A stretch of DNA of 64,000 bases from Psococerastis gibbosa (GCA_963971405.1 OZ020487.1:42257039-42321038), one strand, 5' to 3'. Counted from the first letter of the stretch, positions 1 through 48,812 are shown. Notes: generated by a model from the sequence alone, not told the origin. A program made the numbers and translations.

Positions 1-51
1 GTAGGCCTCGCGTTATTAAAACAAATTAAAAAACTGTCAATAAAATTGCAG

Positions 52-36195
<36,144 letters not shown>

Positions 36196-36544
36196 GTGAA
36201 TATAGCCTATAATGTGCTAGGCCTATGAGCTCGTCATGGAAATACAATTTTGTTAATGTCTGTATTTATTTCTGTATCTATAACCTAACCTAATTATAGT
36301 ATACAGTATTGTTTAATTGTATATAGGTACATTCGTAATCGTACCTACCGTCATGCTGTAGTGAGTATTAAGTTAGTGTTTGCAAGCGTTTGGCCAACAC
36401 ACTCAGTACGTTTACAGTCTACTAATAGCTCCCAGTTTGTCAGGAGCCCTCGTTCAAACACAAATAAGATAACAAAGCAATGTAGATGACAGGACACTAT
36501 ATGAAGTATCCATACACAGCAGTGGCGGACTATTTTACTGACCG

Positions 36545-36945
36545 AAATTGGCGCCAACAGCCATACCAAGTTGAATCCTCGAGAACAGATGAGGCTGTTC
36601 CAAACTGTGGGAAACTTGGTAGTGTGCACAGCGTTGGCAGGGGAACATGGGGGGGGGGGGGCATGATAACGAGCTGAGACTATGTACGATCAGTCAGTCT
36701 AAGTGCGTGTCGAGTCCTGGTCACCTCCGAAATAATCGTGTAACTTTACTATGTTCCCCAAGTGGTTCGGAATCTACTATACTCATAGAAAGTCCACCCT
36801 GGCAGTCAACTCCCCTTCCCCCCGAGGTGAAAGAGTCGGCCCTTAGAGTGCCTCAAGTTAATAAACAGACTCACTCCCCCCACCAGACTGACAGGGTTGC
36901 TTCAAGCAGAAATGCTGAAAGCAGGCGTTGGAAAAAAAACATTTA
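36545..36945. repeat. Interspersed repeat family C (copy 5)
   Basis: Contains CATACCAAGTTGAATCC, GTGTGCACAGCGTTGGCAGG, an inserted G-run, CAAGTGGTTCGGAATC and CTCAAGTTAATAAACAG. Lies between the FAS-like gene and FBPase. Confidence 0.8.
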
Positions 36946-37126
36946 TGGCTCGACGATAGATATTTCATGTGAAATTTTATTTTATTCAGAGAACTGACCG
37001 TAGGGCAGTAGCGTAACTGAGGTTATCACCATGTTATCATAAAAAGTGTATTAATTAATCTAAAATAGCATTCAAATTTAATTATTATAATTCTAAAAGT
37101 AAAAAACCCGAGAAATTCCAAAAGAA

Positions 37127-37396
37127 ATGTGTTTTTACCAGAGATTTTGTGACATTCGAATCATCGAATACTTTTGTCCACAAGAAAGGACGTGTCTATT
37201 AAGACGCCTGAAGACGGTACTCAAATTCATTGTCCAATACTGCGATGAGGGTGTCTTTCCCAATCTCCGCGTATCCATCCAGATTTTGCTCACTATAGCT
37301 ATATCTATTGCAAGTTGTGAGAGGTCCTTCAGCAAGCTAAAACTCAGTCTTTCCTATTTGAGGGCGACAATGAGCCAAGGGCGGCTGGAGCATTGA
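37127..37396 (+). pseudogene. hAT transposase C-terminal fragment
   Basis: The open frame ends with VFPNLRVSIQILLTIAISIA, SCERSFSKLKLSLSYLRATM and SQGRLEH, then stop. SCERSFSKLKxxxxxLR is the core of the hAT dimerisation domain. The N-terminal transposase is absent, so this is a remnant. A smaller remnant (HICERSFSG then stop) lies near 40960. Confidence 0.8.
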
Positions 37397-37677
37397 GCAA
37401 AAAGAAACTAAGCTGTGCGATTTCGGTGAAGTAATCGATACCTTTGCCTCCCAGAAGACGCGGAAAATTATTCTTTAAATTAAAAAAATATATTTAGACC
37501 ATAGAAATAACTAAGCTATGTGTACAAATGGTTCCATTCATGTTGTGTAGGCAAATGTGCATCATAGACCTAAATTTTAGTTTTTTTGTTAGAAATTTTG
37601 TCCATTAAATCTCCAACTATAATGGTATACTAATTAATGCCCCTAGTCTACCATGGTACCTACTCAAAATAAAATAA

Positions 37678-38275
37678 GCTTAAGGCCAAGACGGAGAGTT
37701 TTGACCTTGAACGTTGAGTGCTGAATACATAGAAATATAATAGAACTGGAGCGGCGGGAGCCATAATATGCCTCACGAGGCACCCGTTAACTATAAGCAA
37801 ACTATCAGAGATAAGTACCAACGCATAAAATATCGAAGAAATCTTACACATTGCAGCATAGCAAAGTGGATACCTGGACCCGGTCAAAAACTCTGTACTT
37901 AGCTTGTGCAGGCTACACTAGCAGCCATATTGATAGCGGTCTCCAGCCACGAGATGGTTGAATATCCAATTTATAAACAAAGCCCCGCGTCATGTACCTG
38001 TTCCGTATTTGACTTGTATTATTTCAAATAGGCTTTTCTTCCCTGTGGGGCACGTAAAAATGTTCTAAAAGGTATGTTTTTAATTGCTTCATGCACAAAT
38101 TTTAGACCTAATGTAATTATAATTTTTGGTTTAGTCAATAGTGTAAGCATGTCTACGCGTATACTATACCCTTCTATCGATTTTTAATATACCCCTGCGG
38201 TTTAAAACATATATTACGAACCCTCTGCAAAGACATTTCCAGGCCAGTCACGTGACCCCCTCCGGTTTGCCTTAA
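37678..38275. mobile_element. Nonautonomous DNA element, family D (copy 1)
   Basis: Ends TTAAGGCCAAGACGG and CTCCGGTTTGCCTTAA are inverted. The interior includes GACCGGGTCCAGGTATCC (on the minus strand) and CGTATACTATACCCTTCTATCG. The same element is present inverted at 47929-48561. Confidence 0.7.
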
Positions 38276-38596
38276 TAGGCCTAGGTATGAGTAAATGAAC
38301 GATATGAAAAACATTTTGGCAAAATTTTATGGGGAGGGGGGCGCAAATTTAAAGCTTGCCCTAGGCACATTCCCCCCCCCCCAGATACGCCACCGCCATA
38401 GGGGTGTCCCTTGCGTCCGATTATCTACATATGATTATTTGTTATTGACACTGAATGACAATGCATAATGATGCAGATGGTCATTACTGTGGCATTTGAA
38501 GATAATGCTGATAGCGTAACCTTTGACCGCTGACAGCAGGGGCCCTTCCCAACAGCAGTGGATCATATAGTGGCGTCCCCATCTGCAATTGACACA

Positions 38597-41500
38597 ATGA
38601 CACAAAACGGGGCGGGTTTCGACTCAGACTGTGTAACTCTCACAAGGTTTGTCTTGGCAGAACAGAAGAAAATAAAACATGCGACCGGCGGTTTGACACA
38701 ATTGCTGACCAGCATACAAACTGCTATTAAAGCTACTAGTACGGCAGTGAGGAAGGCTGGAATTGCTAAACTGTAAGTAGGCCTATTTCATTTTTCAATT
38801 CTTAATATACTGTGGTTAGCCATAGACGAATTAATACAGGGTGTAGCGGCTCCCCCCTAAAATTTAGCATACCTATATTGTAAGTTAATTTATTACGTTC
38901 TTATTTCATCGATACTACTAGTACATAGGCTACGATAGGCTTCTGATGGTAAGACCTCGTAACTAACATTTTTATCGAAAATGAGTTTAGGCGCGAAACT
39001 TGTTCATAATTTTAAAAGCCACATTTTGTGGAGCCGCAATAATATCTTCAGCTTTCTTCGAGAAAAAAACAAGAAAAACAAAGTCTTGTAACTGAATCGG
39101 AGCGCAATTGGCAATCAGTTTTTTTCACTCCCCTGTAAAGTTAGGCGAGGTTTCCACCGACCTCTCATTGCAGAATGTAAATGACATTGACGGAAATTTT
39201 TATTTTACTCTATGCCATAGTTAAAATTGATCAATGATCATAGAGTAAAATCACAAACAAATTAACTAAAATTAAAAAACGGCGTCATGGGATATGTTAA
39301 GTACAAACATTTCAATAGATTTCTATAAAAAGAAAAATTCAAATTTCCGTCAATGTCATTTGCATTCTGCAATGAGAGGTCGGTGGAAACCCCGCCTTTA
39401 TTAATGATATCTGCTACCACGTCACCGTGTGTGTATTTTGCACTTCGAGGTCGGTGGAAACCGCGCCTTAGTAGAATCTCAATTACGAGGTCTTACCAGA
39501 CAGACGACGATATGTTTCTTCTACTTTGACCCCCAACTAGGTACCTACCCCTCCCCCCACCCCCCCCCCCCCAAAAAAAAACATTTCTAGGTTTCTTGTT
39601 CGCCGAATCATGGTCTTGGGCTACTGGCGAAGGTGTAGATCGTTCAGTCACGGAACGAGTTTGTATTAGGGGAATGGTTCTATTTTTTTTTTTTTTTTTT
39701 TTAATTCCAGCTATGGAATCGCAGGTGAAACCAATGTCCAAGGTGAAGAGGTGAAAAAGCTTGATGTTCTTAGTAATGAGCTCTTCATAAACATGCTTCG
39801 GTCATCCTATACGACATGTCTATTGGTCTCTGAGGAGAATGAAACGGTCATTGAAGTGGAGGCTGAAAAAAGGGGAAAATATATTGTTTGCTTCGACCCC
39901 CTGGATGGTTCGTCCAATATAGACTGCCTTGTGAGCATTGGATCAATTTTTGCTATATACAGGTTAGTTGCACTTAGGCGGGGTTTCCACATACGTCAAT
40001 GGTCAATGGTAAATGTGGTATTGACGTTTTAGCAGACATTAAAGACATACTAAAAATGTCTGCTACCACGTCAAAACCATATTTACCATTGACGTATGTG
40101 GAAACCCCGCCAATATATGTGCTACATCCAGTCCTAAAGAGAAAATCTACAGTTAATTTATTTAAACAAAATCCAATTTCTCAATTACATTAGAACCTGG
40201 ATAAGCCGTGACCTCCGGGATCCGCAGCCCTATTACTGCAGTTTGGGATTAACGTAACACCGGGGTTTATTTGTTAATACCGCATTAGTAAGGTGTCACG
40301 CGACGGTGTTAAAATATGCGCGGGAAATTCAAATTAATAATTTATTGGAATACAAGAGAATGGTTGCATTGTTTTATAATTGAAGGAAATACTAATAAAC
40401 ATTAAAATGTACAGGTGGAATTTTTAAAAATAATAAGAATTTTATTTAATCTCCATCTAAGGGAGAAAAAATTGAAAACTCACCAAAACTATAGCCGAGG
40501 ATGGATTTATCAATTTGAATTTCCTGCGCATTTTGCACTCATTTATTTAAAAAAAAAACAATTGAATAAACCCCGGTGTTACGTTAACCCCAAATCGCCA
40601 TTACAGAGGCGCCTTTAGGGGGTAGCGAACGGGGCAATCGCCCGGGACCTCGCGCTTGCTGGGGCCTCGCGCAACCCAAGCAAATTAAAAAAGAAATATA
40701 GATTTGTGTAACTAGGCCTGTATATTTTTTCATGTAAAACTTTTGATTTTGATCAATAATTAGACTATTTATTAAGGTTATAACATAGCATTAAAAAGCA
40801 TAAAACTAACTACACATTTAAAAATAAAAATAGCAGAACATAGGCTACGTATTTATACTTCATTTCATAATGAATTGGGAGTTTTTATAGGCAGGAACAA
40901 CCTGAAATAATTCGCTGGTTTATCAACTTTTTGTCCTTATCTCTATCCATAAGCCACATATGTGAGAGGTCATTCTCTGGTTGAAAACAAAATCTAGCTG
41001 TCACTGCTTTCAAAATGCTTAAAACCAAACTATTTCAATCCTATTTTTGAAAACTTTTCACCCGGGGAGACCCCCGGACCCCCCTGTCGGCGGTTACATC
41101 TTCCGCCTGTAAATTCGAAACGCTACTCCTGTCAAAATGATGCATAAAGCCCCACTATTTCAAGCCAATTTTTCAAAAAAAATTCTCCCGGGGGAGAACC
41201 CCGGGCCCCATTTACAATAACCGAAATGAGAGGATATGGAAAAAAACTGGGCTTGGCGGGGCCCGATCTACGCCTAAGGCGGGGTTTCCACCGACCTCTC
41301 ATTGCAGAATGCAAAGACATTGACGTGGTAGCAGACATTCAAGACTTAGGCGGGTATTCCACCGACCTCTCATTGCAGAATGCAATTAATGCAAATGACA
41401 TGACAGAAATTTTTGTTTTACTCCATGCCATAGTTAAAATTGATCAATGATCATAGAGTAAGTAAAATCACAAACAAACTAAAATTAAAAAATGGCGTCA

Positions 41501-44500
41501 TGGAATATGTTAAGTACAAACATTTTAATAGATTTCTATAAAAAGAAAAATTCAAATTTCCGCCAATGTCATTTGCATTCTGCAATGAGAGGTCGGTGGA
41601 ATACCCGTCTGTCATAAATGTCTGCTACCACGTCAATGTCTTTGCATTCTGCAATGAGAGGTCGGTGGAAACCTCGCCTAACCGGGCGTCGTCTTAACCG
41701 CTTGCAGGTTACCGTACCTCTTCAACCAAAGTTAATTTAATGTCAGTGTTATATATACCTACCATATAATGCAAACATGTAGGCAGGATTTTATTTCGGG
41801 AGGGGCTAACTACCAGGGGGTGGGGGGGGGGGTATGGAATACCCCCAGTAAAACGGCGGGTCAAGTCTTCCGTAATCTGCGGAAGTATCTTGCACTGTCG
41901 AATCTACTGTATATATACCCTGGATCGAACGAGAACAAATATAAACTAAAAAAAATTATTTTTCCCACTTTTTTTACATTTCGGGAGGGGCTTCAGGCCC
42001 CAAAGCCCCCTCCCTGGCTACGTGCCTGATATAATGCTACAATGTACCCCTTTACAATAATATTCATCGCCAGGAAGATCTAACCATTACTGCTATCAAA
42101 ATGAGTAAAACCCCATTAATTCAGACCTGTTTCTCAAAAAACATTTCACCCCCGGGTAACCGGTTTCCCCCTCGTTTGCAATTGTATTCATCGCCTGTCC
42201 AAATGTTACTGCCATCAAAATGCGGAAAATCCCACTATTTCAGGCATATTTTTTCAAAGCCTCTCACCCCTTCTTCGGGTCTCATGCCACCAAGACACCA
42301 AGGTCATTAACTTAAAAGTTGCGTACGATCCATGAGAACGGATTTCCCATTCTTCTAAACTTTTATGAAAATGGGAGGGGGGGGGGGGCAAATTATACAC
42401 CATTTCATTTCGTTCGTCAAGTCTTGACAAGGGGCTTCGCAATGACCTGCCGCCCGGAGCCTCGCAATGGCTAAGGCCGCCTCTAAAAGGGCTGCGGGGC
42501 ATGGCCGGAACGTTAAATATACCGGATAATTAGAGGAGAGTGAAAACCCCATTTGCAGAGGCCACTGCAATATCTTAATAACGCTGGGCTAATTTTGCCC
42601 CAGAATTTTTTGGCGGGAGCGAATCTCACATCTCTCCTAAGTGGCCCAAAATTAATTAATTAGGTACATTATTAAGGGCAAACCGGAGTCGCCGATATTC
42701 CATTTTCTGTTCAAACTTCAATTTCTCATGAAATATAGAACGCAGAACAATGGAAAAATGCTGAATGGTAAGAAGAATTTTTTCTCTTAATTTTGATGTA
42801 GCCTATAGTATGTGGCCAATAAAAAAATAAAAAAATAAAATTTAAAATAACGCCAATTCGCCACAGTTGATGAACTCCTTCAACTTGAACTCCTGAGTGA
42901 CCGTTATTTTTTACGTATTAAGTTCACTAACTATAGCCGATCGCTATTGATGATTGCAACATACTATATATCAAAATTAGGAGAAAAAATTCTTCTTTCC
43001 ATTCAGCATTTTTTCATTGTTCTGCGTTCCATATTTCATGAGAAATTAAAGTTTGCACAGAAATGGAATATCGACGTTTTGTTTTCAGGAGGGAGAGCGA
43101 AGTCGGGGATCCCTCCACACAGGATGCCCTAATCCCAGGTAAATACCTGGTGGCGGCGGGGTACGCTCTGTATGGGTCTGCCACCATGATGGTCCTTTCA
43201 CTCGGAAGCGGAGTCAATGGCTTTACTTTGGACCCAGTAAGTATTTCAGTAACCTGACTAAAATAAGCACGACTCAGATGAAGACGGATTGCTGGTCGAA
43301 CAAGGTGGGACCGAATCCGAAATGACCGCATCAGACAAGACCTGCAAGTGGATTCCACGGGGAGAAGAGTAGAGAACAAGCAGCTGCAATGGTCCAAAGT
43401 CTTGATGAGAATATAGGACCACCCGGAGATTGGCGGAAGCAAGGCCACAAGGTAGAAGACCCATCGGCACGGCAGACTGAGGACAGCCCTCGAGGAAAGA
43501 ATAGAACAACTCACCGGAGCAAGACCGAACAATGGCCGAGCTCAAGACGTTTGCGTCCGACCCGGTCTAGTACAGGAAATTGGTCCGAGGCGACCCCCTC
43601 ACGCTGCGCACTTGGCACTAAGAGGGAAGAGGAAGAAGTATTTCAAAAAATGTCCCTCAAATACTATCTATTGGGGAGTCAAAAACTTCTTCAAATTGAT
43701 TTTTTTAATGTTTCTTTACATGCAGTTGCAGAATGAAGCGAAATAATCGTTTATCGCAGCTTTACTGAATAAATCTTGTTTAAATAAATTAATGATCCCT
43801 TTTGTCTTTTAGGCAATAGGAGAGTTCATCCTAACGGAGCCAAAAATGACAATACCTCCAAGGGGTAAGATCTACAGCATCAATGAGGGATACTCTTACC
43901 TATGGAGCCCAGCAATACAAGAATACGTCAGCAGTAAGAAAGATCCAGCAAAGGGGAAACCTTACGGTGCGCGCTACGTCGGCTCAATGGTTGCTGACGT
44001 GCACAGAACCATTAAATATGGAGGAATTTTTTTGTACCCTGCCACAAAAGATGCTCCTAATGGGAAGGTAAGTACCTAAGAAGTCAATAAAGGTATACTG
44101 ACAACCCTGGTAGTCAGAAATAATAATGAAACCCCCCCCCCCCTTCATACTATGTAATGAACAGCGTTCACATAGAAATATGATTGGGTCAATTCCTAAT
44201 AATAGCGCCCATGATTAACTTAGGGAGAATAATCGCTCTGATTGTTGATGAGCATTCTTTCCCGCAATAAATAATTTTCGAATTTACATCAACTTTAATT
44301 GATAATTAGGCCTATAGGCCAATAACAGCTACTAAATTTAAAGTTTACTTCATTGTAGTTCAAATGATCAACAAAGCCAACTTCTATTTCGTGAATGAAT
44401 TCAATGAAATAAAATAATAAGTGATACCGGATGCATCTCTCCACAAGTTAATCATGCGCGCTATTTTTGGGAATTAACTACCCTAGGGCGTTTTGCAACA

Positions 44501-45278
44501 TTACGCTCGTTCATAACTGCGGAATCATTGATTGACTGAGCTGGGGTAGGTCACCTGGCGGCTAGCTTTGGTACCAATAAAGCCCAGAAAAAAGGTGCCT
44601 ACAATATCCAACGATAACCGGCAATTATTAATCTCTGTTGTCAAGCAATCGGTAATATTAATCTTTAAGCCCGGTACACGTGGACGGTCCTCACCGTCGT
44701 GATTTGCCGACGTCTTTTCCAGTGTAGCCATAGGACTAGCAGATGATTTCTTGGCAATTTCGTAAGCTGGCGTGAAGCCGAGCGCACGGTTTTCCCCTAG
44801 ACACTCCACATCATAGAAATCTTCTGAATTGGAAGAGACGTCAGCAAATCCCGACAGCGAGAATCGTTCGTGTGTATCGTGCCTAGATATCACCTTGATT
44901 CCCGTTAAGGTACCTAATTCATTAGGAACGCATTAGTCCAACCACGACCAGTCGTAGTCGTAGTAATATTTAGGATAATTCAATTTTTGTCGGATAAAAG
45001 CTATTATTTTACGCTTGTACTATGGCTACAGGTACAAGCCATTCTCGATTCTCTCGCAAGGTCTAAGAAATGTCTTCATTTTGTTTTAGCTTCGTCTTTT
45101 ATACGAATGCAACCCAATGGCCTATCTCGTAACACAAGCCGGAGGCCTTTCAACAAATGGAGAAATAGACACGCTAGATATCGTCCCTACCTCTCTACAT
45201 CAACGCAGTCCGATCTTCCTTGGCTCCAAGCATGACGTCAGCGATGTTTTGGAACTTATTAATAAGCATAAATCTTAG
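38597..45278 (+). CDS. fbp: Fructose-1,6-bisphosphatase, complete, 5 exons, 339 aa
   Basis: Exons 38597-38772, 39711-39962, 43089-43236, 43813-44067 and 45090-45278 (TAG) join in phase. The enzyme removes the 1-phosphate of fructose-1,6-bisphosphate in gluconeogenesis, in the cytosol, with divalent metal, and is inhibited by AMP. Visible motifs are the N-terminal AMP-site segment [25 protein letters not shown], the metal and substrate motif [45 protein letters not shown] and [13 protein letters not shown]. The length matches vertebrate FBP (about 338 aa). The start is the first ATG upstream of the conserved block ([11 protein letters not shown]); only GTG codons lie further upstream in frame. 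All catalytic motifs look intact. Introns 2-4 carry MITEs and retrotransposon pieces. Confidence 0.95.
39144..39396. mobile_element. Palindromic MITE, family A (short form)
   Basis: GGCGAGGTTTCCACCGACCT to AGGTCGGTGGAAACCCCGCC with the shared TTGATCAATGATCA core; TTA at the left flank. Confidence 0.85.
39977..40111. mobile_element. Mini palindromic MITE beside the FBPase exon 2 donor
   Basis: Ends GGCGGGGTTTCCACATACGT and ACGTATGTGGAAACCCCGCC. It is nearly the same as 23363-23504. The left end is only 14 bp after the exon 2 splice donor. Confidence 0.85.
40238..40605. mobile_element. MITE with GGGATTAACGTAACACCGGGG ends
   Basis: GATTAACGTAACACCGGGGT and ACCCCGGTGTTACGTTAACC (written as found) are inverted ends with an AT-rich middle. 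Related sequences lie near 50265-50540 and 58060-58380. Confidence 0.75.
41277..41689. mobile_element. Palindromic MITE, family A (rearranged arms)
   Basis: The GGCGGGGTTTCCACCGACCT arm is present twice at each end, with GACGTGGTAGCAGACATTCA between, then the shared core. This shows arm shuffling within the family. Confidence 0.8.
41773..42029. mobile_element. hAT-like poly-G/poly-C MITE with perfect 8-bp duplication
   Basis: Flanked on both sides by TATAATGC (41765-41772 and 42030-42037). Ends are ATGTAGGCAGGATTTTATTTC and CCCTCCCTGGCTACGTGCCT. Confidence 0.8.
42672..43077. mobile_element. Foldback element ending next to the FBPase exon 3 acceptor
   Basis: GATATTCCATTTTCTGTTCA...CATGAAATATAGAACGCAGA and its inverse at 42962-43077 form arms of about 110 bp. 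The left end begins TTAAGGGCAAACCGG, as in family D. The right arm stops 12 bp before the exon 3 splice site, so the element borders or supplies the branch-point region. Confidence 0.75.
43280..43640 (+). pseudogene. Non-LTR retrotransposon 3' fragment in FBPase intron 3
   Basis: Plus-strand readings include [37 protein letters not shown] and [14 protein letters not shown], with frame changes. These resemble the post-RT region of non-LTR polyproteins. Confidence 0.65.
44693..44887 (-). other. Exon-like open segment antisense in FBPase intron 4
   Basis: The minus-strand frame [20 protein letters not shown] then [20 protein letters not shown] has protein-like composition (acidic, Ser-rich, not repeat-like). 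It ends at a possible donor (CACGACG|GTGAGG). A possible TAG acceptor has no pyrimidine tract. I do not recognise the family. It could be a captured or displaced exon, or chance. Confidence 0.3.
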
Positions 45279-46388
45279 TTTTATTTTTCAACGAGTAATA
45301 CATATTTTATATTAAATCATATTCTTCTTTTTCCTCGATTTTGTCGCAGAGGGGTCAGCGATGCAGCAGGTTCTCTTCCACTCCTTGCGATTCTGTACTT
45401 CAACTGCAGTTGCTCCTACAATTCTAAGGTCAGACTTTTGCTTCTACCGTTAGCCTGGGCCGTTATTATATTATAGTATATACATAATACGTATATTATT
45501 TCGCACTATATCATAAAATTACTAATCCGACCTGCATATTTAATAATAAACCATCTGCGCTGTTAGAAGCCGAATTAATACCAAATATAACCTCTCGGGG
45601 ACAATCGCACCAAAGTTAGCAGGACCCCTTGCTGCTACCCTGACTGAAGATAAGACCGTAGACAGAACCTCCACCTGGGTGTGCTCATCTATGCAATTTC
45701 CTATCAACACCCCATATCTTACATTGTACCACCACTATGCCGCTTACTATGAACTTTCCTGGCGTTGAAATGTAAACAAAACAATTTCTATTGTAAAATT
45801 ATCTTGTATACAATTTTAACCCCGGGTTAAGATTAAAATAATCGCCATAGTAGGCCCACAGAATCTTGTTGCTTTTCACCATCACGGTACTCACATGTTC
45901 CATGCTTGTTTCCTCTATCCTACCGTGGAAATCTCTCCCCTATTGCATCGGAGAATCGGCATCATTGCCAATTTTCAGGGTCCACCTCAAGAATCTATTG
46001 TAATTTCTAGTATTCCGAAGGACTCATTCCAACTGCACCATGCATGCGTGCGTGTGTACGTATTTGCATTTAGTTTTTAGATTGTACTTGCCACTGACCC
46101 ACTAGTGAGTGAAAGAGAGGAACTAGGGTAGTTCATACCCAACGTAGTCATTATTATTATTTTTTTTTTTTTTTTACCAGTAAGCAAAACAGCGAATACA
46201 ATTAATTAAGGGTCCAGTGTAGGGTATTCTAGGACTTCTAAGTGGGAATTACTGTAGTGTTTACTGGTTACCCGAGATGAGGTCTTGTTACAATTCATTT
46301 TAGGCGCAAAGTATGCGTGTTGGCCAGATTTCACTAAATGAACTGAACTAGTACTCAAAACCTCGTTGCATATACATCCTGTACGCAT
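45279..46388. other. Intergenic region after FBPase
   Basis: A short minus-strand stretch near 45345-45420 (RKEWKRTCCIADPSA) may be a retrotransposon tail. 45770-45860 shares AACAAAACAATTTCTATTGTAAAATTATCTTG-like sequence with the repeat at 51780. No gene is seen. Confidence 0.4.
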
Positions 46389-47683
46389 AAAACCCTGAGC
46401 GCTTTCGGCAAGAACTGCCATCTACAGAGGGAAAAGCCACTAGCACAGTTACACCTTATCTGCGATTTGAGACTTGCTCAACTCGAGGAGAACATGCAAA
46501 TGTGACTAGGGAGAGGAAACCTTGGTTTATATAGGACTGGGAGGAGGGGGTGGGAGGGGGCGTGGCTGGTTACCTATTCCTAACCTACTAGCTAGATCTA
46601 GTGGAGGGGATGATTGTGTGAATGTTATGTCGTTTGTTAATTTTTCCTTATTGTGTAAAGCTCTTTTGATTTCAACATTTTCAAAAAAATTTAAAGTGTA
46701 ACTTTTCTTTATTTTGTGTAGGGCTGTCCAATTGTGAGGATCGAATGTGTGATTTTCCGAGTTAAGGTGTTTCGCGAATGTGCTGTTGGTGTCTCCTACC
46801 CTAGTTCCTGATCTCTCTCTGACCCTAGTTTTAAAGCTTCTGCCTGTTTGGCCTATGTAAATTGCGTTACAATCGTTACAATTTAGACGATAAACTCCAT
46901 TGCCTTTTTCCTTTTCTGGTTTGGTTTTGCAGTTCATGAGTTTATTGGCTAAATTGTTGCGGTTGTACGGGGCTGGTGTTTTGTAGAAGAAATGAGGTTA
47001 CTTATTTTTTCTGTGATTTTTTCTATGTATTGTATCCTGAAATATGATTTATTGGTTTCCGGGTTTAAGCTCTCTGGAGGGTAAACTAGTTTGAGGTTGT
47101 GTTTGATTTTGTGATGTCTGTGATTCTGCCTATTAGATTGAGATTGAAATTGTTATTTTGGGCAATTTGTTTTATTGTATTTAATGCATTATTATAGTTG
47201 GTTTCATTCATAGTGATGTTAAGGAGTCGAAAAATCATACCATGGAATGCTGCGTGTTTGTGCTGGAATGGGTGAGAAGAATCAACAGGAATTATATTAT
47301 CGCTATGGGTTTCTTTACGAAATATCTTGAAGTCTAGGGTACTATTATTTTTGGTGATGGTGAGGTCTAAGAAGTTCAGGCAGTTGTTTTCTTCTACTTC
47401 CATGGTAAATTGGATTTTTGGGTGAATTTTGTTGATAAAACTTAAGTAATTGTCTAGTTGTCTGTTACTTCATGTCCAAATGCAGAAGATATCATCCACA
47501 TACCTTGTTCAGAAATTTAATAATATAATTAGAAATATAATATAATAAATTTCCTCTCCCTAGTCACATTTGCATCTTCTCCTCGAGTTGAGCAAGTCTC
47601 AAATCGCAGATAAGGTGTAACTGTGCTAGTGGCTTTTCCCTCTGTAGATGGCAGTTCTTGCCGAAAGCGCTCAGGGTTTTTCA
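46389..47683 (-). mobile_element. Penelope-like retroelement, 5'-truncated, with inverted terminal repeats
   Basis: Inverted arms of about 130 bp (46389-46521 and 47548-47683; CCTGAGCGCTTTCGGCAAGA at the outer end) flank minus-strand coding sequence. Upstream is the C-terminal RT part (47403-47086, NCLNFLDLTITKNNSTLDFK and HPFQHKHAAFHGMI). Then comes a GIY-YIG endonuclease (46937-46527). Inverted pseudo-LTRs and an RT plus GIY-YIG order define Penelope-like elements. Most of the RT is missing, and the frame is open only in pieces. Confidence 0.88.
46527..46937 (-). pseudogene. GIY-YIG endonuclease domain of the Penelope-like element
   Basis: VYRLNCNDCNAIYIGQTGRS followed by FKTRVRERSG shows the CxxC plus YIGQT core and the catalytic Arg region. 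AKHLNSENHTFD matches the downstream His/Asn block. The tail is poly-Pro and probably out of frame. Confidence 0.85.
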
Positions 47684-47928
47684 CTAACACAAGTGGGTTA
47701 CTTAGACAAAGTTAATTTCCTAACGATTATTTGGGTTTTACTAATTCGGGTTGTTATAACAAGTTTTTCTAAAATTCTAAGTTTTTAAGTTTTTGTTATT
47801 TTTTGTTTATTAAAATGACATACCACGAAGTCACGAGTAATCTAATTATTTATCCTGTACGTATTAACTCACCCCAAAATCAGTTACTTTATATTTTGTA
47901 TTTAATTTCAAACGCAAGTTTAAGTTAT

Positions 47929-48561
47929 TAAGGCCAAACCGGAGGGGGTCACGGGACTGGCCTGGAAATGACTTTGCACGGGGTTCCTAATACACGTTTT
48001 AAACCGCAGGGGTAGAGTAATAATCGATAGAAGGAGAGTATACGCGTAGACATGCTTACGCCATGCAATTGTACAAAAATTACTATTGCTATAGGTCTCA
48101 AACTCGTGCATGAAGCATTTAACAACATACCTCTTAGAACATTTTTACGTGTCCCACAGGGAAGAGAACCTCCAACTTGTCATTACATGCTTACAATTGA
48201 CAATATGAACACTTAATTTGACAGTAAAGCGCCAGCAATATGTAAAACTGCAATTACTTGAAATAGTAAAACGTGAAATACAGAACAGGTACGCGACGCG
48301 GGGCTTTGTTTATAAAACGGATATTTAACCATCCCGTGGCTACAGATCAATATGGCTGCTACGTGTAGCCTGCTTAAGATAAGTACGCAATTCGGCGGGG
48401 AAATAGCCTGCACAAGCTAACTACTAAACTACTGAGTTTTTGACCGGGTCCAGGTATCCGCTTTGCTATGCTGCAGTGTGTAAGACTTCGATATTTTTTT
48501 CGTTGGTACTTATCTCTGATGCTCAATGTTCAAGGTCAAAAGTCACCGGTTTGACCTTAAA
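47929..48561. mobile_element. Nonautonomous DNA element, family D (copy 2, inverted)
   Basis: ATTAAGGCCAAACCGGAGGG to CACCGGTTTGACCTTAA. The interior matches 37678-38275 in reverse (TATACGCGTAGACATGCTTA; GACCGGGTCCAGGTATCCGC). Confidence 0.7.
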
Positions 48562-48812
48562 ATACAGGTGCTCCATCCAAGTAGTAGAAGACTATTTCAA
48601 ACATATTATTTACGATAGGGAAATTTTAAAGAATTGGAGTGATTTCGTAGCTAAACTGATTAGAAGAAATTAAATTATCAAATTCATGGAAACACCAAAA
48701 ATTAAAAATGCCTTAGTTATAATATGGTGTATTAAATAGTCCTCTACTACTTGGATCGGCCAAATTTTTCCAACTTACTGATTAAATTAAATAACCAGAT
48801 TTTGGGATGGTT

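Noticed and set aside
43014-43532. A 172-aa minus-strand protein
   Set aside because: It overlaps FBPase exon 3 and the retrotransposon fragment in antisense and shows no family resemblance.
48600-48670. A second hAT transposase remnant
   Set aside because: The frame near 48550-48670 lacks the SCERSFS core and any other recognisable block.
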